From contig JBILFC010000098.1 in NCBI GenBank assembly GCA_044351785.1, forward strand, positions 1 through 9,619: a stretch of 9,619 bases of DNA, given 5' to 3'. The notes beneath the pieces are model-generated. The model had not been told where the DNA came from. It searched no databases and saw only the letters and a program-made list of their open reading frames with translations. Both the position numbers and the translations under genes were made by a program. The stretch is from JAIYCX01 sp044351785. GTDB lineage: Bacteria > Bdellovibrionota_C > UBA2361 > SZUA-149 > DAOLCO01. Below, piece after piece: positions 1 through 6,546 of this stretch (position 1 is the stretch's first letter; each line of letters starts with the position of its first letter).

Positions 1-72
1 CGAATTCATCTACACCAACTACGAACACATCCCCAGCTAAAAATTCAGATATTATCGATACCTTCTAAGAAA

Positions 73-2847
73 TTACTTAGCAGGTAATCTATCTGATGGT
101 AATCCTAACTGAGTCACATTAGTTTGACCTGTTCTAAAGCTACTATACCAATTCGATTCACCTGGCCTAAATATAGTATAATCTATTGTACCATCACCAT
201 CATAATCACCTACAATTGGAGTATCACTAGGAAGTCCCCACTGCTTAATTCTGATAGTGTTATCTCTAGAATTCTTAACATACCAAGTACCAGTAGATGG
301 TCTCCATACAGATAAATCTATTTTCCCATCACCATCCCAATCAGCCCTTAGAGGAATATCGCCATCTAGACCCCACTGAGCAACCCATGCATAAACATCA
401 TTCTTTCCATCTAAATAAGAGGAATTAAGAATATACCAATTACCTTCAGAAGGCCTAAAAACCGCGATATCATCCTTACCATCCCCATCATAATCTGCGG
501 GAACAGGAACATCGCCCTCCATCCCCCAAGCATTAACACTGACTCCTCCAGTTGTGTCATCAACAACATACCAGAGACCGTTTCTATAGACAGCAATTTC
601 ATCTTTACCATTACCATTATAATCAGCTACAGCTCGTTGATCTGTTGGATAACCCCATAGATAACTCTTTACAGTCGTAGTACCAGAAAAATGGGTATAC
701 CATCCCATATACCCATAATGCTCAAACACAACAGCAAGATCTGACTTATCATCTCCATTAAAATCACCTTGGATTGGAAAAAATTTATCGCCCTTCACCC
801 AAGAAACAGAAACAAGTTGGTTTGAAGATGATCTTCGTTGATAGAACTTACCATTAGAAGGCCTAAATATAGCTCTATCACTAGTACCATCACCATCGAA
901 ATCTAATGGAGGTGCTCCTTGTATTTTCTGTGAAGGTACTACAACTTCAACTGGAGAATATTGTCTGCGAACATTTACGCTATCAGTAATTACGGAGTAA
1001 ATATAAAATCTACCGCCGGATACAAGAGATGAAGTATCCCATATTACATCCGTTATTCCAGTTGTTATATTTGTTAAATTAGCAATTAATGTCCCATCGA
1101 ACCCTTGATTATCCGTATCATAATAAACCTCTCCATTTAAGACAGAATTATCTTGATCATCAAAAGTAATTTTAATTGGAAATTTACCATCGATAGGTTG
1201 ATTTTCTTTATTAAGAGTCACAAAATCAAATTCAAAAGGTGTTGCTGTAAGAGCTCCTGCAGGCACTATCCTTAAGGTACTAACCGAAGCTAAATCAAAC
1301 CATGCTTGATCCTGAATACTATTAGAATCCCACAAATCAAGTGAATACGTTTTCCATCCTCTAAAAACTAAATCTTTTTTCCCTTTTCCTGTATCGACTG
1401 TCGAGCCAGTATTCCAAAAAACTGGCGCAGTATAGAACTCATCTTTCTCTCTTAACTCACTCGTTGTATGATTTACAGTGTCTACTCTTAATCTATAATT
1501 AAGGTATCGATACTCCTTAGGATCAATTGGATTAGAAGTAGATGGTTTCAATTGAATTGCAGGTTTTTTAGAAAGTGCTAAAGAGTCATCAATACCTGTC
1601 TGTGAATTTGTGCTTGCGCTAAAAAGCTTGCCAGCGAAAAAAGCCTCATTAGAATCTACAATAGTAGCTCCTGTATAATTCCTATCCGAATTAGGAAATG
1701 TAGTATTAGCATTCTCTACATCAGTAATCTCCCTCATATCCCAAGTATCCCCTCTAACTTCAGTTGCATAATCCCTACCTGAGATTGCCGAGGGAGAAGA
1801 AAAAGCAATTCCTGGAGCGCTATTAATCTTCAACTTAGCGCTATAATTACTATTAGTTCCTGGTGCACCCGGAGCTGCTCCTGTTAGAAGGTTTCTATTT
1901 ACATAGAAATAATATTCTCCTGGAGGAAGCATAGCACTTTTAAATGTGTAAGTTTGAGGATCTTGCCCCATAGGGAAGACCGCAATAGGAGTACCATTAA
2001 AGCCTACGGAATCGCTATCTATAAATAATGTATAAACAATAGATGAATTTGCATTAGGATCGATCGTCTGCCAACTAACTCTTACATCGGGAGCAGAATT
2101 AGGATCAACAAGTCTTAGCCAATCAATAGAATGAATATTACCAGACTGGCCGCCTACTGAAAGATCAATTCTAAGAGCGTAGACAGAATTGGCCCAAGTT
2201 CCAAAAGACTGAGAAAATGATTTACTCAAATCTTTTAAATCAAAAGAGTGAATAAACCAACCAAAGTAATTAGGTCTAAAGCCACCGACATGTTCAAACC
2301 CATCATCCCTTAGTCCGCGAGAACTAGTAGCTAAGAGAGGCATGTAACTTGATTTATTTATATCATTCTCCCAAGAAACGCCGACCTGGGTAACAGCACT
2401 TACATTAGATGAAAAGACATTCTTTCTAAATGAAAGTAAGCTATATTTATTCGTATCGATAGGCGACTTAAGTCCAAAGTTAATCGCTTGTTTATCGGTC
2501 TGAATCGGCACTGAGTTAGCCCCATCCTTAATCCCTGGGGTCAGTGGCAAAAAATATGCAGAACTCTTATCTGGATCTAACGCATCAGCCGATGGCTCTG
2601 CCGTAGCTGACCATATACCATTAGAGATTGCGATAGTATTAGCGCCGTAATTTCTTTCTACCCCAGCTTCAGAAAATTCATTAAAATTTCTCGGATTAAG
2701 CAATTGATTCTTAAAGTAATCATCACCCTCAGGTAAAGTAACCTGAACTGCTGGCTCAGTCATAGTAATTGTCTGAGAGTAAGTGTTACCAATTAAAATT
2801 AGATAACCAAAAACAAAGAAGACAACCTTAAGGAATTTATGTCTCAT
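73..2847 (-). CDS. Secreted multidomain protein: duplicated jelly-roll/Ig-like modules plus six FG-GAP/VCBS-type Ca-binding repeats
   Basis: A 924-residue exported protein. Residues 1-24 are a Sec signal peptide (basic MRHK start, hydrophobic core, likely cleavage after NTYS). Residues about 43-345 and 358-640 look like two copies of one module. Each has a jelly-roll-like part (PIDTNKYSLLSF resembles PIDPKEYRYLNY; GWFIHSFDL resembles GWKTYSLDL) followed by an Ig/FN3-like part (DSDSVGFNGTPIA resembles DTDNQGFDGTLIA). Residues 648-924 hold six FG-GAP/VCBS-like blades with DxDGDGxxD calcium loops near 649, 695, 742, 785, 836 and 881, most followed by a FRPS-type and a W-Y motif. The chain ends in a partial blade (LGLPSD), which could close the propeller with the first strand. 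No sorting signal or C-terminal anchor is visible. It is the last gene of the operon, 65 nt after the cytochrome gene. The ATG at 2847 has only a weak AAGAA site (2854-2858). The fold assignments are clear for the repeats and inferred for the modules. The function is unknown; ligand binding or adhesion at the cell surface is plausible. Confidence 0.95.
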   Translation of the reverse strand: MRHKFLKVVFFVFGYLILIGNTYSQTITMTEPAVQVTLPEGDDYFKNQLLNPRNFNEFSEAGVERNYGANTIAISNGIWSATAEPSADALDPDKSSAYFLPLTPGIKDGANSVPIQTDKQAINFGLKSPIDTNKYSLLSFRKNVFSSNVSAVTQVGVSWENDINKSSYMPLLATSSRGLRDDGFEHVGGFRPNYFGWFIHSFDLKDLSKSFSQSFGTWANSVYALRIDLSVGGQSGNIHSIDWLRLVDPNSAPDVRVSWQTIDPNANSSIVYTLFIDSDSVGFNGTPIAVFPMGQDPQTYTFKSAMLPPGEYYFYVNRNLLTGAAPGAPGTNSNYSAKLKINSAPGIAFSSPSAISGRDYATEVRGDTWDMREITDVENANTTFPNSDRNYTGATIVDSNEAFFAGKLFSASTNSQTGIDDSLALSKKPAIQLKPSTSNPIDPKEYRYLNYRLRVDTVNHTTSELREKDEFYTAPVFWNTGSTVDTGKGKKDLVFRGWKTYSLDLWDSNSIQDQAWFDLASVSTLRIVPAGALTATPFEFDFVTLNKENQPIDGKFPIKITFDDQDNSVLNGEVYYDTDNQGFDGTLIANLTNITTGITDVIWDTSSLVSGGRFYIYSVITDSVNVRRQYSPVEVVVPSQKIQGAPPLDFDGDGTSDRAIFRPSNGKFYQRRSSSNQLVSVSWVKGDKFFPIQGDFNGDDKSDLAVVFEHYGYMGWYTHFSGTTTVKSYLWGYPTDQRAVADYNGNGKDEIAVYRNGLWYVVDDTTGGVSVNAWGMEGDVPVPADYDGDGKDDIAVFRPSEGNWYILNSSYLDGKNDVYAWVAQWGLDGDIPLRADWDGDGKIDLSVWRPSTGTWYVKNSRDNTIRIKQWGLPSDTPIVGDYDGDGTIDYTIFRPGESNWYSSFRTGQTNVTQLGLPSDRLPAK
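76..906 (-). repeat. Six-blade FG-GAP/VCBS-type repeat array inside the secreted protein gene
   Basis: Six protein repeats of about 42-52 residues (residues 648-924) begin with [GA]D[YWF][DN]G[DN][GD]xxD and continue with a hydrophobic strand, usually FRPS, then W-Y. On the plus strand the calcium loops appear as recurring catcaccatc-like tracts, for example near 191, 326, 481, 610 and 888. The repeats have diverged at the DNA level, so this is an old protein repeat rather than a recent tandem expansion. The second blade (FEHYGYMGWY) is the most diverged; it and the third blade (VYRNGLWY) both lack the FRPS motif. Confidence 0.85.
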
Positions 2848-2871
2848 ATCAATTTCTTAAAAAAGAATTAA

Positions 2872-2902
2872 TCCAAACCACTAAAGCTCCAAACCACCAA
2901 AG
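2872..2902. repeat. Two tandem near-identical 15-mers (period 16) between the cytochrome gene and the last operon gene
   Basis: On the plus strand, 2872-2886 reads TCCAAACCACTAAAG and 2888-2902 reads TCCAAACCACCAAAG. They differ at one base and are separated by one base. In the transcribed direction they give CTTTGGTGGTTTGGA then CTTTAGTGGTTTGGA, about 25 nt upstream of the secreted protein's start codon. No good -35/-10 pair accompanies them. They could be a direct-repeat protein site on DNA, an RNA-binding site controlling the last gene, or a chance duplication. Confidence 0.6.
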
Positions 2903-2912
2903 TTATTGTAGC

Positions 2913-5900
2913 TTACTCTCCAACTGTATACAGCGCACCACCTAAATTAAGAAACAACTTTCTCATCTCCTCTAGATTAAATGGCCTAGAACCAATCCGC
3001 CCGAAGACACTAACTTGATTACCAGTTTCATCCACAGCCCTATCTCTATCTAGTGGTTTTGAGATGCTAAGAGCAGGCCCCTCGGTTCTTCTCGATGAAA
3101 TTAACTCTGGCTTAACCTTAGGCGAGAAGCCATAAAAAGTAGGTACTCTTTCAGGATCAGTTAGCTGTAAAACCTTTAATCCATTCACCCCATCTGCTAG
3201 GTAAGCGAAAAGACTAGCATTTGTGGTAGCAATTTTAACATCATAAAGATCGTTAATCTTACCGCCCGCATTATAACTCATATACACATAAGGCAACTCA
3301 GGTTTTGTAATATCAACTATTATTAATCCATCCTTACCACCAGCAATGTACGCGTAAGTTCTTGCTAGATATAAATTCCTCGCATCACCTAATTTAATAT
3401 CCGCACCTTCAACTTTCTTAGCTTGTTCTGGCTTTGTAACATCCACAACATGAAGCCCATCTTTATCCACTAAAAATAGATATCTAAACTGAACTTCTAT
3501 TCCCTTAATCTCTTTATAATCTAAAGTCCTTAATACTTTAGGAGAGAGTGGCTTATCTAAATCAAGAATTACCAACTTATCTTTAGTTCCAATATATGCA
3601 ATTGATCCAGCAAGAGTAATAGTACTCGCTCCGTTTAAAATTCCACCCTCGTTCCAAGTAAGAGCCCTTTCAAGAAAATTATTTCTAGGATCAGCATCGG
3701 CCAAAGTATCTACGTTAGCTAAAATCAGACCTTCCTCACTATCAGTGATCACTACATAATGATAAATCTCATGAAGTGGTGTTTCTTGATTCTCAGGTAA
3801 CTGATTCCTAAAAGGAGCTATCGGCATATTAGTAGGAAGAGCGAATGAAGTAGCATTCTTACTTGCTATATGTGTATCCTGACCAAGGGGCGAGAATAAA
3901 GAAGTAAATACTTTTTGAGAGAATCCCTTATTTCCAACATCTGCAACATCATATACTCTCATTCCTCCTGAGCCTGCTACTGAGTATAAATACTCACCTC
4001 TAAGTTGCACCTTAGTAGTAGTACCAGATCCCGGATCACTTAAAGTTTTAGAAGATTCTAATTCTAAATCTCTTTCTTGATGATCCTTAAACCACTCAGG
4101 ATAAGAATATTTATGTAGAAAACTACCTATTACTGCCTGAGGCTCATCCCATTCTGTTACCTGAACCGCTTCAAAGCCCTCATCCCCAGTAGCAACATAA
4201 GCATGATAGCCCATAAAGTTTACAAAGTTCGTTCCCAGTAAAAGAAGTTGCGCCATGATGGCGTTATTGTCTCCTTTTTTAGATAAATGACAATCATCAC
4301 ACTGCTTAGTTTCCTTAGCTCTTACGGTGTGCGGGAAATGCGGAGCAAACGCTTGAGATGAATGTCCACTAGCAGCAGTTGGTGGTTGTTGAACATAAAT
4401 CTTCTGCCTATTAATATCAGAAGAACTTAAGACTAACGCACTAGATGACCTAACAGGTGCAATTACATGATTCTTGGCAGTCCCGTGAATTCCTAACTGA
4501 AACATTTCATCTCTAGCTACTTGAGGATTATAACTTGCCCAGTTTCTAGTTTGCTTACCATCATAGTGTTTAGACTCTTTTTTCCAGTTAGCTTGAACAG
4601 GGAGGTGACAGCCTGCGCAACTTGTAACCCATGAAGAATGACAACTAAAACAAGAAATTTTTTCATCCTCGTGGGCCAGTTTAGTTTCATTCTCACTAAA
4701 TTTAGAAAGTGAAACTTCCTTAGGCCTTGTATCTTCAGCTCCTAACTTAACTGTCAATTTAGAACTAGCCGATTTAGGATTATAATCCTTACTCTTAGGA
4801 TCTATCGTGTCTCTTACCTGCTTTACTCTCCATTCAAGCTTTGGATCAATATTCGATCTTTGATAAAGGTCCTCTCCTTTCCAGAAAAATCTAAGATCAC
4901 CGAAAGGTGTTCTCATAGTACTAAAATCGCCCTTACCATCTTTAGCCGCGGGACCACTTGGTTTTAATGTCGCATCACTTTTAACAGTACCATGACAATC
5001 CTGACATCTGACTTCAACCGCTTGAGCAACTTCTCCGTAAATATGCCCATCGCCGTGACTATCCTGACCGAAGTGACAATCCGCGCAGTGCATTCCTTTT
5101 TCAGCATGAATATCCATCATGTGAACCGCTTTTTCAAACTTTTTAGGATCTTCCTCACTTACTAACTTACCATCTTTGTCTAAAAGATTGCCTTCTCTAT
5201 CCTTACTAAAGACCGCTCTAAAATTCCAACCATGCCCATGATAATCTGCAAACTGAGTATTCTTTAAGTTTTCATTTCGATCATATACAGAGATTAAAAA
5301 ATCAAGATCCGTCCATAGGCCTCTTGTCGCTGCTTCTTCGGGATTATGATCTAAAGATTTAAACATCTCTTCATTTGTTGGATGCTTTTGTTCCTTAGGC
5401 CACATATGAGGAGCATCAGCTTCATAGTCCCACATAGTGTAACCGAGATAAGAATTCACAAACATATTGGGCTGATGCATGTGACAAGTCATGCACTGAC
5501 TTGAAGGGATACTGCGTGTGAATTCATGCTTTAAAGGATGTCCGCGCTCTGATTTTGAAATTGTGGGATCTATGGTTTGTGACTTCCCCTCATTTCCAAA
5601 CTTTCCAAATGGCCCCGAGCTAAACCACGATCTATCATTCGCATATATCGCGTGACAAGCAGTGCAACCACTTTGTCTGTAGTCTCCGGGGTGATCATTC
5701 GTACCCATTAAGGATAAATGCGGATCGTTTAACCTAGTCTTATGAATATTAAGTACAGGTACAGAAATCCTTGAACCCGTACCTGCTCCCCGGTTAGATT
5801 GAAGGTTATCAGGCTTTCCACTTTCCTCTAATGGATTAGGATTAGCAATCTCAGGAAATTGAGATTTAATATTCTTCCCACCTCTTTCAAAGACTCTAAA

Positions 5901-6542
5901 ATTATCCCCCGGTGGCACCACTTCCCACTGAGGTAGTGGAAGTAAGGAAGGAAGTTTACCTTTTAGGGTGTCATAATCATTTAATGGTTCAGTCTCTAAT
6001 AACTTCTGAGGATTTCCATCCTTATCATAACTCTCACCAAGTTTATAAACTTTAAAAGGTAAAATGTTGTTATTATAAGAAGCCCCGCCCCAGAGCATGG
6101 CACTTGTTGTCATTAAACTTTTCTTTACGGCTCTTACTGTATCAGCATGACACCCACCACAAGTTTCCTCTGCTACTCTTAGATCTCCTGGATTTACGAA
6201 CTTAACAAATTCATAACTTTCTTTTAAAAGATCGGTATAAGTTCTTTCAGGATTAGCAGAGGTTTTCCATAATTCTTTATTTTTAGGAAGTATGTGAGCA
6301 CTATCTTTTAATTGATTATAAATTTCAGTACCAGAAAATACCCCTTCCGCTCTAATATCTGGATTTCCTCCGTGACAGCTTGCGCATCCTAAATTTACTG
6401 CTTTAGATTTATGCATACTAGGAGCGTCAGTCTTAGTATGACAGTCCATACAGCCAACACTAGCTTTAAAAACAGAATCATCAGCACTTACTATGCTTAA
6501 AGAAAAAATCAGACAAAAACTTTTGATAACTCTTAAAAGCAT
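2913..6542 (-). CDS. Exported decahaem cytochrome c fused to a C-terminal seven-repeat LVIVD-type beta-propeller
   Basis: A 1209-residue redox protein. Residues 1-20 form a Sec signal peptide, probably cut after IVSA; Cys10 is not in a lipobox, so it is not an obvious lipoprotein. Ten CxxCH haem-attachment motifs start at residues 31, 53, 128, 293, 350, 486, 513, 631, 642 and 748. All twenty cysteines of the mature protein belong to these motifs. Many extra histidines (for example HMMDIHAEKGMH, HGHGW, SHGDGH, HFPH) could be distal haem ligands. Residues about 779-1134 carry seven LVIVD-like repeats (such as DGLHVVDVTKPEQ and DGLIIVDITKPELP), the right number for one closed propeller. Haem attachment would occur in the periplasm, so the mature protein is periplasmic or exported across the outer membrane. 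It starts 1 nt after the barrel gene's stop with no Shine-Dalgarno. The most likely role is electron transfer across or outside the outer membrane together with the upstream barrel; this is inferred, and an enzymatic multihaem role is also possible. Confidence 0.97.
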   Translation of the reverse strand: MLLRVIKSFCLIFSLSIVSADDSVFKASVGCMDCHTKTDAPSMHKSKAVNLGCASCHGGNPDIRAEGVFSGTEIYNQLKDSAHILPKNKELWKTSANPERTYTDLLKESYEFVKFVNPGDLRVAEETCGGCHADTVRAVKKSLMTTSAMLWGGASYNNNILPFKVYKLGESYDKDGNPQKLLETEPLNDYDTLKGKLPSLLPLPQWEVVPPGDNFRVFERGGKNIKSQFPEIANPNPLEESGKPDNLQSNRGAGTGSRISVPVLNIHKTRLNDPHLSLMGTNDHPGDYRQSGCTACHAIYANDRSWFSSGPFGKFGNEGKSQTIDPTISKSERGHPLKHEFTRSIPSSQCMTCHMHQPNMFVNSYLGYTMWDYEADAPHMWPKEQKHPTNEEMFKSLDHNPEEAATRGLWTDLDFLISVYDRNENLKNTQFADYHGHGWNFRAVFSKDREGNLLDKDGKLVSEEDPKKFEKAVHMMDIHAEKGMHCADCHFGQDSHGDGHIYGEVAQAVEVRCQDCHGTVKSDATLKPSGPAAKDGKGDFSTMRTPFGDLRFFWKGEDLYQRSNIDPKLEWRVKQVRDTIDPKSKDYNPKSASSKLTVKLGAEDTRPKEVSLSKFSENETKLAHEDEKISCFSCHSSWVTSCAGCHLPVQANWKKESKHYDGKQTRNWASYNPQVARDEMFQLGIHGTAKNHVIAPVRSSSALVLSSSDINRQKIYVQQPPTAASGHSSQAFAPHFPHTVRAKETKQCDDCHLSKKGDNNAIMAQLLLLGTNFVNFMGYHAYVATGDEGFEAVQVTEWDEPQAVIGSFLHKYSYPEWFKDHQERDLELESSKTLSDPGSGTTTKVQLRGEYLYSVAGSGGMRVYDVADVGNKGFSQKVFTSLFSPLGQDTHIASKNATSFALPTNMPIAPFRNQLPENQETPLHEIYHYVVITDSEEGLILANVDTLADADPRNNFLERALTWNEGGILNGASTITLAGSIAYIGTKDKLVILDLDKPLSPKVLRTLDYKEIKGIEVQFRYLFLVDKDGLHVVDVTKPEQAKKVEGADIKLGDARNLYLARTYAYIAGGKDGLIIVDITKPELPYVYMSYNAGGKINDLYDVKIATTNASLFAYLADGVNGLKVLQLTDPERVPTFYGFSPKVKPELISSRRTEGPALSISKPLDRDRAVDETGNQVSVFGRIGSRPFNLEEMRKLFLNLGGALYTVGE
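3141..4208 (-). repeat. Seven LVIVD-like beta-propeller repeats in the cytochrome C-terminus
   Basis: The repeats lie near residues 779-801, 851-871, 927-949, 981-1001, 1021-1040, 1063-1084 and 1112-1134. Each has an aromatic Y-A-Y/L-type strand, a turn with DGL or a similar sequence, a hydrophobic VxD strand and often a K/D-P-E tail. The last four are the closest to the LVIVD consensus; the first three are more diverged and have longer insertions. The first repeat begins only about 27 residues after the last haem motif, so the propeller is packed directly against the haem domain. Confidence 0.75.
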
Positions 6543-6546
6543 TCTA
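6541..6546 (-). promoter_or_regulatory. TAG-A-ATG stop/start junction, reinitiation-type translational coupling
   Basis: The barrel gene's TAG (6544-6546) is followed by one A and then the cytochrome ATG (6540-6542). The preceding bases encode LIFNY as ATTTTTAATTAT and contain no purine-rich ribosome binding site. Translation of the cytochrome therefore probably depends on ribosomes finishing the barrel gene, which would tie the amounts of the two proteins together. Confidence 0.6.

Noticed and set aside
1..72. Short open frames at the left edge on both strands (plus frame ending at TAA 38-40; minus frame open from about 65 to the edge)
   Set aside because: Only 12 and about 20 codons, no start with a ribosome binding site, and the two conflict. 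The flank outside the window is needed.
124..315. Plus-strand 63-codon open frame
   Set aside because: It lies antisense inside the calcium-binding repeats of the secreted protein gene and has no ribosome binding site or protein-like character.
411..617. Minus-strand 68-codon open frame within the secreted protein gene
   Set aside because: Out-of-frame reading of the GDGKDDI-type repeats, Met/Ile-rich, a shadow of the real gene.
180..920. Recurring catcaccatc tracts as a CRISPR or DNA satellite
   Set aside because: They are spaced by the protein repeat period and encode DGDG calcium loops with diverged flanks. There are no unique spacers between identical repeats.
6511..6515. Cys10 of the cytochrome as a lipoprotein anchor
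   Set aside because: The residues before it (KSF) do not fit a lipobox, and it falls too early in the hydrophobic core. Cleavage after IVSA is the better reading.
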